A stretch of 64,000 bases of DNA. It comes from Ziziphus jujuba (lineage: Eukaryota > Streptophyta > Magnoliopsida > Rosales > Rhamnaceae). Below the pieces are notes generated by a model. It was given only the letters and a program-made list of their open reading frames with translations. It made no database searches and had not been told where the DNA came from. Position 1 is the first letter of the stretch; the number at the start of each line of letters is the position of its first letter. The position numbers and the translations under genes were made by a program. Shown here piece after piece: positions 1 to 10,824 of this stretch. The stretch covers positions 15,079,501-15,143,500 of the forward strand of contig NC_083382.1 in assembly GCF_031755915.1 (NCBI RefSeq). The letters run 5' to 3'.

Positions 1-235
1 TTAATTTTTATAGTTAAAAATTATAAATATAATTATAATAAAACTGAAAAGGTCTAAATGAAATTCATCCCTTGTATAATTTACCAAGAAATTGAAGAAA
101 GAAAAGAACAAGCGTTATATATGGACTTGGATATCTATTTTTATTTTTATTTTTTTAACATCCTTGTTTATACTTGTCTATTTATCTCAACTCTTCATTT
201 CAAATTTATTTAATTTAACAACAAAAAATAATACC
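1..235. other. AT-rich flank without a gene
   Basis: No coding potential was recognised. Bases ~100-235 are recognisably similar, in inverted orientation, to ~12205-12330, so this flank belongs to an old dispersed or inverted repeat. Confidence 0.5.
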
Positions 236-614
236 ACATTATTTGATGGCACGTGATTTTTATATGATTATTAAAATTCATCAAATATGCAATACACGTA
301 AGGTTTTTTTTTGTCTTTTGCTTTTTTGGACAATTTTTTCTTTCTTGTATGAGTTTTGGTGTTTGAGAGGACATGGAAAGCAATCAAAGCCATCTCAACT
401 TAAAACAGATGCTATTATCTAACATTACTTATTTACTATACAGCTAATAACATTACTTATTAACTATACAGCTAAAAGTTAAAACTAGCACTAATATGTT
501 TTGGGGAAACAAATAGAAGAAAAATAAGAAAGAGAAAGAGAACAAAGAGAGATTATTTCAATAAATTATTCTAATAGCTAACAGACAAAACCAATACAGA
601 AATACAATTATTTA
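236..614 (+). repeat. Left copy of direct repeat flanking the MULE
   Basis: This 379-bp segment is repeated at 7073-7420 in the same orientation. By eye there are about 18 substitutions over ~345 aligned bases, plus a ~30-bp internal tandem duplication present only here (~428-475). Its last ~117 bases (from 'tgttttgggg' near 498) match the start of the copia LTR at 7303, so the duplicated unit spans both the flank of the copia insertion and part of its LTR. It ends exactly where the MULE begins. Confidence 0.85.
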
Positions 615-883
615 GGGATCAATGCATTTTGGTACCCTTTATAATTACGAAAATTTTAATTAGACCTTATAAAATTAATTTGGACACATTCATACCCTGT
701 AAGTGTAAGAAAATTTCAATGTGGTCCAATTAGATTAAATGTAACAGAACCCGTCCAATTGGGGCACGTTCTTCTCACGTGACCTCAATTTCCCTTTTTT
801 TTTGTTTTTTTATTTTTTTTTCCTGAAATTTCGAGTGGCCAGAGTTAAAAAAAAAAAAAAAAGGAAAAAAACATTATATCTTA
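615..883 (+). repeat. MULE left terminal inverted repeat
   Basis: Pairs with 6798-7072. About 26 differences were counted by eye in the outer 180 bases. The inner part carries a CACGTG palindrome (near 776) and an A/T-homopolymer stretch before 'ttatatctt'. Confidence 0.85.
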
Positions 884-1014
884 ACTTAAGTTTATGAGAT
901 CATGGCTTAACATTGGAGCTACATCATTGAAGAAGAGCAATTGGTGAGGAAGAAAAGCAACTTGTGAGGAAGAGCAGTTCATGCGGAGAGCAACTCATGA
1001 AGAAGAAGAAGAAT

Positions 1015-1790
1015 ATGTCTTCTAGCAACTCGGTTCCTTCAACAAATTCAGATTTGCTATGCAATTGTGAAACACCACGGACAGTTGTGGTTAGAACATC
1101 AAAGACTAGTGTCACTCCCAGGAGAAGATTTTACAGTTGTGATACACACAAGGTATTGTGTTGAAACATTGGGATTTACGGGATTTAGCTCACATCAGTT
1201 TGTATTTATTTCAAAGTTAGAAAATATAGTCATGTTAGGGCTATCTCAAAAATGCTGGAATTGCAAAATATTTTGTAAAATTCTATAAGAAAGAATTATA
1301 AAAAAAAATATTTGATCAGAGGTAATGTTTTCTATTTTTTATAAATGTTTAGGATAAAAATATAGCAATTTGTTTTATTAAAGGGAAAGATATGAGAAAC
1401 ATTGGCATGAATACATTGTAGGATGCTGGAGGATGCAGATTTTTCAAATGGATTGACGCACCCATGTCAGACAATGTTAGGAATGTTGTTAATCAATTAA
1501 GACATAAAATATACAATCTGGAGGATGAGATTCGAGCCTATAAGTAGCAAGAGACCTATGACAAACTAATGATAGAAGAATATAAATCAGAGGTAGAAAA
1601 ATGGATGGCTCGTACTAAGCATGTGGAGAAGAAGTGTGTGAAACTTGAGGGGAAATTGAAGGTCTATGTATGCAAAATTAGAAAGATATACATTGTCTTA
1701 GTTGCAAGTTTAATATTTGTGATAATTGTTTTATGGATTGGTTGTGGATGCAAGGGTAAAACAATGAATGGTTATTTATATTTACATTAG
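1015..1790 (+). pseudogene. GRF-type zinc finger protein with coiled coil and C-terminal membrane anchor, MULE-borne
   Basis: Exon 1 begins at ATG 1015 (an in-frame ATG at 997 is the alternative). It encodes a GRF zinc finger half, 'LLCNCETPRTVVVRTSKT' then 'RRRFYSC'. A phase-0 intron with GT donor at 1153 and AG acceptor at 1420-1421 leads to exon 2, which starts at 1422 with 'DAGGCRFFKWID' and completes the C..C..C..C finger. A heptad-like charged region and a hydrophobic segment ('IYIVLVASLIFVIIVLWI') follow, giving a predicted C-terminal tail anchor. An in-frame TAG at 1545-1547 interrupts exon 2 between the finger and the coiled coil. GRF fingers bind single-stranded nucleic acid in other proteins. 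Plant genomes carry many short GRF-plus-membrane proteins of unknown role. The gene is either a captured host gene or an accessory gene of this MULE family. Confidence 0.72.
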
Positions 1791-2225
1791 CAGGGAGTTG
1801 GACAGTGGATGGTATGATGCACCTTATATTTGTACTTAAAGCTCAATAGAGTATGATGGACCTTATAGTCATGTTAGGGTTTGCAATAGGTTACTGGTAG
1901 CAATGTAATATTAATGATGCAAATCAATTCCCCATTATATTATGAAGCACTTAAATTCATTTGTTATAATATTTATTTTCAGTATCTATTTGCATAACTA
2001 AAACAAGAAAAATGATGCAAATTAATTCCCCATTATATTATAAAGTACTTAAATCCATTGTTTTACATCAATTCAAAAAAGATATAATATCTATTGACCT
2101 TTAAAGCTAATATGTTCAAGAGTTTTAACTCTTAGCACAGGTAAATATAAAAAATGTTGCTGCCCTAACAAGCCAACCATCCCAGTTTGTTGATATGGCT
2201 AATACATATGCACAAAAAGAGCTAA

Positions 2226-2261
<36 letters not shown>

Positions 2262-2262
2262 T
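2226..2262. repeat. (CA)n(TA)n microsatellite
   Basis: About eight CA units run directly into about ten TA units within the MULE, 3' of the transposase gene. Confidence 0.95.
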
Positions 2263-2339
2263 ACTAAACCCAAAACAAATATATACTATTTTCTGGTCTT
2301 TGATTTGTCATTGTTAATTCATATTGGTCAAGAAAGGTG

Positions 2340-5300
2340 CTAAGATCGTCTTTTGCCTTTTCCTTTATCTGCAAGTGGTGGTTGATTGTTAGGTGGTGGT
2401 GATGGTTGAGTACTGATGGTTGGTGGTGGTTGATTGCTAGGTGGTGGTGATGGTTGAATACTGATTGTTGGTGGTGGTTGTGGATCATCCGTGGTACTGA
2501 ATCTTCCCACTTGGTTTTTTCCTCTTCCTCTTCCTATTCCTCGCCCTGCTAGTCCTTTTACTACACCCTGCAATAGCAATTTAACATTAACACACAATGT
2601 ACAATACGTTATGATACATACAAATGTAGATGGAGTCAAAGATCCATGTGACAAGTTAGATAAAGTGTCTTGTCCCCTGTTTGCAGTTTGGGAGTAGCCT
2701 TCCATCTGAGGTTGCATAAAAATGATATTTCATAAACTGAAACCTTATAACAGCAAACATCATAACTTTAATTAGCAATATCAAAGAGGAATGGAAAATT
2801 ATACCACATTTGTGTTAGGGATGTTGTCTGTAGGCTCTATCACATGTTCTCTCCCAATGCGCCAATTGTTTGGTCTCGATGTAGCAGGTTTCTTGCAAGT
2901 CCTTCTAATTGTGCCCCCATTCCCAACAATTTTTGCATCTAACTAGTGGCCCCTTTGTAGGTCTTTCCTTTTCAGATGGATCTTTTCTTCTAACCTTTTT
3001 TGGCCTTCCAGGAGTTTTCTTACAGAGGGGAGAGTATAGAGCTTTAAAAGAATTCCTAGCCCACATGTCTTGTCCATCTAATGGAAAAATCATTGGTTCA
3101 TAAATCTTCATATATGCAGCCTTGCTGCACGAAGTATCTATGTACTTTGCAGGGTTCTACTTCATATATAAAATGCAAGATATTGCATGGTCACATGGTA
3201 TCCCATTAATATTCCACTTCCTATAGCTGTATTTGTGTTTTTTCCAGTTAACAACGTATTTATTTAGATGATCATCAACCTCAAAAATCTCACAACCTAC
3301 ATATGTTGGCAAACTACTCCTGCTATCTACCTTCATTTGCTCCATCTTCTCAAAAGGTTTAGGGCATATCTCTTTATTATGCTTCCTTATCTGCTCCCTC
3401 CTTTCCCTTATCAACACCCTCAATTTTTTCCTAAAATGTTCCAACATCACTAAAATGGGTTTATCTCTACCTTCCTATATGCGTGCATTAAAGGACTCAT
3501 TGATGTTGTTAGTTAACAAATCACATTTCAAATTCTCCTTGAATGTGTGTCAACTCCAGTATGTTGGCTCCAACTTCATTAACTATTCAGCAGCCTTGCT
3601 GTTTGTCGTCCTTAATACATCCATTTTTTTAGTAATTCAGCAGCATTGCTTTTTCTAGCTGCATTCCATAGCATATTCTTGAACCTCTATCCTCGGTATA
3701 ACTTGCTAAAATTTGCATATAGATATCTCACACAATGTCGATGGTCTACATTTGGTATCAGCTCTTCAATTGCAGAAATCACGCCCTGTAATACATAACA
3801 ATAACAATGGAAGCACATATTATGTAATGAATATGCCTTATAATATAAATGACTAAACATTGTAACTAAATAGAAAATAGATGAATGGATAAGGCATACC
3901 TTTTGTTGGTCACTCATGAATGTGAATTTCTTATCATCTGTATATTCAATATTCTCCATTAAATATTGTAGAAACCAGCTCCATGAGTCTTTGTTCTCAG
4001 TCTCAACCATTGCATAGGCAATGAGAAATATTTGCCTATTTGGATCCCTACCAATAGCAGTCAACAATTGGCCTCCATGTTGACCCTTTAGATGACATCC
4101 ATCCAGCCTAATAAAAAGGATACAACCAGCCTTGAATCCCTCTTTACATGCAGCTAAGCAAATATATATCCTTTGGAAAATAGATTTTCTAGACTCTTAA
4201 TTTATCTTTAATCTACATGTGTTCCTACGATTTGATTTAACAATCTCTGCACAATAATCACAAAGGCAACTGTATTACTCAGCCACATCACCTGCTGCCA
4301 TTGAATTGGCTTTCTCTCGAGCTATATAAGCTTGTGATCTTGTTATGTCGACTATAAGATCTTTTTTAACCTTGTCTTGAAAAGTAGACAACTTCATCTT
4401 TGGATTTGCTCTGAAGTCATTAAAGTACCTCTTGACTAACCATTTGGATTTCACAAACCTATTAGTGAGTGACCTAGTACATGTCTGCTCTTCTTGCAAT
4501 GTCTTAATTTGAAAAGTTTCTTGTGCTTGCATATTAGAAGCATATACTCTCCAAGGGCAACCTGTTTCACACATTGCTGTAACCCTTTAAGATTTATTTT
4601 TTTACGAATCTAATGTTCCAGCCACCAGATAAAGCATAATTGACTAAGTATTTCTTAAATTCAATGTGACTAGCAAACTTCATTCCAACATGCATTTCCA
4701 AATTAGCATCCTATATGCTATAAACAAGAATATGGGTATTCACTTCATCTTCATTAGAGTTACTTGGCAAACTAACAAGTTGATCAGAATCATAAATCAC
4801 TTCATATTGCCCTGCATTCCCTACCAATTTATGTTCATGTACTGCATCTTTAGCCTCATTAGCTGTATCTGCCAAGGCGACTCCAATGGCACCTATATCA
4901 TCATTCTGTATAGAAGCAGCACCATCATCTGCCAAACCAGCCTCATCATCTGCCAAGCTAGAATATCTTACACCACCTCCATATGATGACCAAGCAGCTA
5001 AATGATCTACCACAGTTGCACATTCCTGTAACCAATCATGATCATCTTCATCTTCGTCAACATCTACGTCATACATGTTTTCTCCTTCTTCATCTCTAGT
5101 GTGTACCCTTCCCACACAATTACTATTGACTGCTGCATCATCCACTGCATTCACATGAATGCCATGTAGGTAAGCACGTTCATAGTCAACACTTCTTTCA
5201 CGACTAGTATTATCACCTATTCCCTCAATATCAGCGAATAAAGGATTGACTTCAGGACACTCCACATAAATATCAATTACTTTAAATCTACTACCCAAGT

Positions 5301-5552
5301 CAGCCACATGCATTGCATCATCATCTTCTTCCATTTGTCTTAATCCATAATTTATGGACGTACCAGGTGGCAAATACCATAGCTTCTTAAATCCATTGCA
5401 TCGTAACTCTTGTACCATGTCTGCCAATACTATCATACTCCACTTGTCAGGATCACAGTTATCAAATGGGCCGATTCCCCACCCACATATTGTCTAGATG
5501 GAGTGAACTCAAAATATCCGTCATGACATATTCGAGTTGTAAACAAACCCAT
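2340..5552 (-). pseudogene. MURA-like MULE transposase, broken
   Basis: Read on the minus strand from ATG 5552. The N-terminal PB1-like region typical of plant MURA ends with 'FDNCDPDKWSM' after a frameshift near 5480. An acidic linker (5200-4750) and the MuDR DNA-binding region ('GMKFASHIEFKKYLV', then 'CPWRVYAS') follow. The DDE catalytic domain begins with 'RLDGCHLKGQHGGQ' (first Asp) and 'FMSDQQK' (second Asp). An intron interrupts it at 3899-3786 (GT..AG on the minus strand). A SWIM-like C-terminal finger near 3200 reads 'YSYRKWNINGIPCDHA', where the first two metal cysteines of the family are tyrosines. A zinc knuckle ('CKNCWEWGH', ~2920) is cut by a stop, and a Pro-rich tail with a 17-residue tandem repeat ends near 2340. 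Several stops and frameshifts make it non-functional. Confidence 0.85.
2383..2485 (-). repeat. 51-bp tandem duplication in the transposase tail
   Basis: Two copies of a ~51-bp unit encode a repeated Pro-rich motif ('QPPPTISIQPSPPP' and 'QPPPTISTQPSPPP') in the C-terminal tail of the MULE transposase. Confidence 0.8.
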
Positions 5553-6797
5553 AGATCTATAATAATATAAACCAAAATTCAAGATTCTAATACCATCTAA
5601 GATGTGTAAAACATGTAAGCTTCTATCTAAGTTGACAAGAAACTAATAAGTTAAAAAGAAACTAAGAAGGAACATATTCATACACCACAATATATTGATA
5701 CTTTTTGTAGCAAATAATACACCACATTATACCATATCAAAGAACCGATCCATGACATGATATATATAAATATATATATAAAATACATCAAGAGTTAACT
5801 GCTACATGTGGCATGTTGGTATAAGGAATCAAAGTAAACAATTACTGTTTAATATAAGCAATATAACTCAAGTCTACATGCTAGTCTACATGCTACATGT
5901 CCAACAATGCTATAAAAAAAGGATGTTTAACAACTTTGCTAGAAGTTGGTAATATCTGTGGGTGATAATATGTTGGTAATGTCTGTGGGTGATGATATGT
6001 TGGTAATGTCTACTACAAGTTTCAGAGCATAAGATATGCTAAAATATGTTCAAATAATAGGTATTATAATACACAAATAGGTTTACATCTTCAATATATA
6101 CATATTAAAGTAGATTGTCAATATTTTACATCACCATAAGGCAAAAGCTGTCGTATTGGGTATGTCATTATCAATTTAAACAATTTAAGCTATAAGAATC
6201 TCAAACCAAACAAAGCAACATTGTCATTATTAAAGCACCATGTACACATCAACCATATAAAATTCACATTACTTTAAAAACGACAAAAAAGAAAAAAAAA
6301 AGAAAAAAAGAAAAAAAAAACAACTAGTGTTTTACACACCAATACCACTTCGAGTGACAATATGATCCATACAATAGTACAAACAAAAAGTCATCACCCA
6401 CATAACTTAACCCGTAGAAAAAAAAAAAAGCCTTTAAAGCTATAGGTTACATAAATTCATTGCACATACCTTTCCCTTCTGTTTTGTCCCCACGCCTTTT
6501 TTTTCCCCTTTCTTTTCTTTCACAAAAAATGTTACCTCTGTCTCTTTCGCTCCTCGCTCCCTCTCTCTTCTTTCAAAAAACCCCAGACCCTCTATGGCTT
6601 CGAACTTTGCTTTGTAACCTGAGTAATCGAAAGCAATGGCTTGATTTAGATGCTAAATCATAATGCTGAGCTCGATTAAGATGAATAGGAGTGAGATGAC
6701 AAGAAAATGTCCCTTTCAAACAAGAAAATCACAATACAAATGCAGTGTCATTTTCAGGGGTGGGGGTGTTCAAAATGGTGCATTTTAAAGTCCTTTT
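5553..6797. other. MULE internal non-coding region
   Basis: AT-rich sequence upstream of the transposase start and inside the right inverted repeat. It contains a local duplication of 'tatgttggtaatgtctg' near 5945-6015 and A-rich runs at ~6280-6320. No gene is supported. Confidence 0.6.
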
Positions 6798-7072
6798 AAG
6801 ATATAATAGTTTTTTCCTTTTTTTTTTTAATTACTCTGGCCACTTGAAATTTCAGAAAAAAAAAAAACAAATAAATGAAAGAAAAAAAAAGGGAAGTTGA
6901 GGTCACGTGAGATGCACGTGCCCCAATTGGACGGGTTCCGTTACATTTAACCTAATTGGACCATATTGGAAATTTTCCTGCACTTACAGTGTATGATTGT
7001 GTCCAAATTAATTTTAGAATGGTGAAATTGAAACTTTCATGATTAAAGAGCGTACCAAAATGCATTTATCCC
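6798..7072 (-). repeat. MULE right terminal inverted repeat
   Basis: Inverted partner of 615-883. It carries two CACGTG-related boxes ('gtcacgtgagatgcacgtgc', near 6903-6922) in a conserved stretch. Confidence 0.85.
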
Positions 7073-7420
7073 ACATTATTTAATGGCACATGATTTTTAT
7101 ATGATTATTAAAATTCATCAAATATGCAATACATGTAAGGTTTTTTAGTCTTTTGTTTTTTGGGACAATTTTTCTTTCTTGTATGAGTTTTAGTATTTGA
7201 GAGGATGTGGAAAGCAATCAAAGCCATCTCAACTTAAAACAGATGCTATTATCTAACATTATTTATTTACTATACAGTTAAAAGTTAAAAATAGCACTAA
7301 TATGTTTTGGGGAAATAAATAGAAGAAAAATAAGAAATAGAAAGAGAACAAAGAAAGATTATTTCAATAAATTATTCTAGTAGCTAACAGACAAAACCAA
7401 TACAAAAATACAATTGTTTA
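7073..7420 (+). repeat. Right copy of direct repeat flanking the MULE
   Basis: Matches 236-614 in the same orientation and starts at the last base of the MULE. It comprises ~230 bp of copia flank followed by the first ~118 bp of the copia LTR, which then continues uninterrupted to 7545. Confidence 0.85.
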
Positions 7421-7545
7421 TAAAAGCGTGGGATTTAACCAACTCACAACTGATTACCAAAACAGAGCGTGCCACCTGGCAAACCAATTACAACAACTTA
7501 AATCCTAACAACAAAGACTATAATTGATGAACAAAACTCTTAACA
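7303..7545 (-). mobile_element. Copia 3' LTR
   Basis: A 243-bp LTR-like segment with inverted termini (TGTTTTGGGG...TCTTAACA on plus; TGTTAAGA...CCCCAAAACA on minus). A minus-strand polypurine tract ('gaagggggat') precedes it at ~7546-7555. A 'ttttataaac' TATA-like box lies inside. The 5' LTR of this element was not found. Confidence 0.6.
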
Positions 7546-7599
7546 TCCCCCTTCAAAGTAGACTCTCCTAACTTTTCACTGCTGAACATATTGAATATG

Positions 7600-9687
7600 T
7601 TCTTTTAATTCTTCTATGTTAAGTCTTTATTTTAAAAATGAAACATGTGGGGCTTAGTGAAGATATCTACAACTTCATCTTTAGTTGGCATGTAGCAGAT
7701 TGGTAAAGCTTTTTCAACTGCACCTTATCTCACACAAAGTGAAGGTCAATCTCTATATGCTTCACTTTGGAATGAAGAATTGGATTTGTTGCAATGGCTA
7801 CTACATCGGTGTTATCGAACCAAATAATTGGACAATTGATGACCAAATGAAGCTCTCTCTTGAAGCCAATATTTCTCAAAAGCAATATAAGCTAAAGCTC
7901 AATATTTAGCCTCTGTGCTAGAACAAGCCATTCAATGCTGTTTTTCAGAGCTCTAAGAAATTAAATTGGAACTAAAATACATGAAACAATTACTGGCTGA
8001 CTTGCAATCATCAATGTTACCAGCCCAATCTACGTCGACATAGCCCTAAACCTACAATCCATCATTACCTGACAACTTTAAGCCAAACTTAAAAGTTCCT
8101 TTTAAGTATCTAAGTGCTCATTTTGCAGGCTTCCCATTGTAAATAAGTACAAGCCTAGAGAAACTAACTTAGATAGCTCATAGAAAAAGATATATTAGGA
8201 CATGTTATAGATAAATATTACGTGGCTCCCACTGTACCTTGAAGACGAGTAGGATCTAAAAGTGGTTCTCCTTCAAACAAGGATAACTTAGTATTGGAGA
8301 TCATTGGTGTTAATGCTGGTTTAGCTTATCCTTATTAGTTTTCTTAAGCAAATCTGAGATATATTTTGCTTGACTAAAATGAAGAGAGGTTGAAGTCCTA
8401 TAAGTTTCAAATCCCCAAAAATAATGTAGCTCACCTAAATCCTTAAAAGAGAAAATCTCATTCAACCTTTGAATCAAATCACTAATAAGCTGAGAATTAT
8501 TTTCGGTGATGATTATATCATCAATGTATACAAAGAGTAAAATATAAGTTATGTATGATTTCAGAAGGAAGAGAAACGTACCTAAGATAGAAATATAAAA
8601 AACCAAAGTTAAGAAGAACACCTTTTAACTTGTCAAACTAAGCTTTTGGAGCTTGTTTAAGACCATAAAGAGCTTTAGACAATTTGTAAACATGCTATTG
8701 TTTTTGCTGATTGGGATTTACAAAATCTTTAGGTTGGATCATGTACACAAATTCTTAAAGATTACCATTCAAAAAAGCATTACTAAAATCACATTGATGA
8801 ATACCCATTTGCTAAAAATTGCCTATGTAAGAACAACTCCAATGGTTACTGATTTTATTACCATACTGAAAATCTCAGTATAATCAATACCCAGAATTTA
8901 ATGAAAGTGTTTCACCACTAGTCTTGACAATCTCATCAACTTTATATTTAGTTTTGAACACATATTTGTTACCCACAACATGCATACCAAGTTCAAAAGG
9001 GACTACTGTCCAAGCGTTATTGTATAAAAGAGCATTATATTCAAATATTCATAGTAAATTTCCAATGAGGGTCCATCAAAGCTTGATTGACAATGGCTGG
9101 TTTATTGACTAAGGGAAACAAAACCAAAGGTTAAAGGTGTTTTGTTACTATAAAACATTTTGGTTATAGTGCACCTATTTTAGATCTAGTTAGAATGGGA
9201 TGTGTAGGTTTAATAGAAATTAGAGGTGTAGGATTGGTGCTACAAAGAATGGAACCTACATTTGAGTCAAAAGAGAAACAAAAGGTAGAAAAAGTAGAAA
9301 TAGAAGGAACAGTAGTAAGAGAAGTAGGTGGTGAAAACATAATTGGTTTATGAGGTATATCAACAAACAGTTGTATACTTGTATTGACTAAAGAATAACA
9401 ACAAAAGATTGTGAAGTATCAATAGAAGATGAGGTAGATAAATGACTAGGAGCTTGTGAAGTAGGAATAAGAACTTTATGAGAGTTGGTATGAGTAGGCA
9501 TAAGGTTATATAAAGAAACTCGAGAAGGAGTGATAGAGGTAGATGGTGAGACAATGGGTTTGCTATTAACAATGAATAAAGGAGTTGAAGAATAAGTAAT
9601 TGAGTCAGAGGCGGAGAAAAGAAAAATGAAGAAGAAAATGAATAATCAATAGTAAAAGGAAAATCCATTTAATACAAGGAGACAATG
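7600..9687 (-). pseudogene. Ty1/copia pol pseudogene (RT and RNase H)
   Basis: Minus-strand reading gives the pre-RT linker ending in a 'TRSK'-type motif near 9180. RT motifs follow: 'NAFLNGNL' and 'LYGLKQAPKA' (~8780-8640), the catalytic 'FVYIDDIII' (~8510; usual YVDD) and 'FKDLGELHYFWG'. RNase H motifs with 'DVDWAGN' lie near 8040-7900. Stops and frameshifts are frequent. Upstream gag and integrase are missing because the element is interrupted at 9688 by a solo gypsy LTR and does not visibly resume beyond it. Confidence 0.82.
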
Positions 9688-10824
9688 TGATATGAACTTA
9701 GGTCGACTCAAACCTAAACCTGTATTATATTAGTTTGGATATTAATTAAGTTCAAGTTCATATGGATAAACCTTAACCCCTAACCAATCTGTGAATAGAA
9801 ACCTTGGTATAATGAAGATGCTACAATAGGTGATGGATTTCCTATTGATAAGTCAAAACTAAAACACACACACTCTCTAATGGTGTTTTAGGTGTTCAAA
9901 GTGAACATAAAGAAATTTAATCTCATAAATTATTTTTTGAATATTATTAAAGGTATGTTCTTCCTTAAATCAAACCCTTAAATAGGCTAGAGTCACAAAA
10001 TAATTAACCTTAAATATTTAGGTTAAAACCGGCCATCAAAGAGAAAAAGAAACATGTTAGCTGAAATTCACCTACTTTCCTAAACTAATTTGGATTAATT
10101 AATTCATTTATTTTGAACTAGGAATTAATTAATTTACAATGAAAATAATAAAATAAGAAATTTCCTAAGTTGATTTTTCCAGCAAATAAATAAATAGCAA
10201 CCAAATATAAGATTAATTTTCTAAAACAAAAGTCAAAATTAAATTAGAAAACTAGTTGACTAGTTTGATTACTAAGGTATCTTTGATCAATGTCCAGCTT
10301 ATTTGAGCTCCAAATCAGCTTCCATATGCCATGTATGATGCCAAATATGATTAGTAATGATTCCCATATGTTGGTCCTTGATTGGAATAAGTCAAACTTG
10401 CTTGAACAAGAAGAAAAGTCAAAGTCACTGGCTAAATAACACATTTATGGCCAAATTGAGATGCTATCCGTACAAGTTGATTTAAGGTGCTTTTGATTCT
10501 GCCTTTTCATGATTCCATGGCCTCTTGGGGATATCCATTGAATCCAAGAATTTTTGGATCCATTCGTGACGGCCCGAACTCCATATTTGCACTAAAACAG
10601 CTACCCGGGTCCGTAACGGCTTCCATCACTTGGATGCTCAAAACAAGCTTTGTATTTTTGAATATTGACAAGCGCTTTAAGAATTGGTTACTCCCTATAT
10701 AAATGTAGCCAGGTTGTCCTTAAATCTTTTGGCTTAAGCCCTAGTGATCGGCCCAATCTTCATCCATATTGGATCAGCACCCCAGCGGGTTGTCAGTTGT
10801 ACGGACACAGGCGAATTATCATCA
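9688..10824 (-). mobile_element. Solo gypsy LTR with 5-bp target duplication
   Basis: A 1137-bp LTR of the same family as elements B-F. On plus it starts 'tgatatgaacttaggtcga' and ends 'gcgaattatcatca'. It is flanked on both sides by CAATG (9683-9687 and 10825-10829). No internal region is attached, which is the mark of LTR-LTR recombination after insertion. Near its 3' end on plus, the minus strand keeps the decayed pol C-terminal coding stretch that this family carries into its LTR. Confidence 0.92.

Larger units (their letters stand above)
615..7072 (-). mobile_element. Mutator-like transposable element (MULE)
   Basis: The element is bounded by inverted ends reading 'gggatcaatgcattttggta' on the left and its near reverse complement on the right, with ~270-bp terminal inverted repeats. 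Inside lie a MURA-type transposase pseudogene on the minus strand and a GRF-zinc-finger gene on the plus strand, arranged convergently. MULEs normally make ~9-bp target duplications. Here 'attattta' ends the left flank and recurs two bases inside the right flank. The adjacent flanks are themselves a ~350-bp direct repeat, so the usual short duplication is not cleanly separable. Both genes are broken, so the copy is not autonomous today. Confidence 0.88.

Noticed and set aside
6460..6663. 67-residue plus-strand frame in the MULE with a pyrimidine-rich Ser/Leu sequence
   Set aside because: Low-complexity CT-rich DNA with no homology signal; more likely untranslated sequence.
236..7420. The flanking direct repeats considered as LTRs of an element enclosing the MULE
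   Set aside because: The repeat lacks TG..CA ends of its own and includes flank plus part of a copia LTR; no primer-binding site or polypurine tract lies next to it.
10487..10702. Plus-strand frame inside the solo LTR
   Set aside because: Lies antisense to the decayed pol segment that this LTR family carries; no independent evidence.
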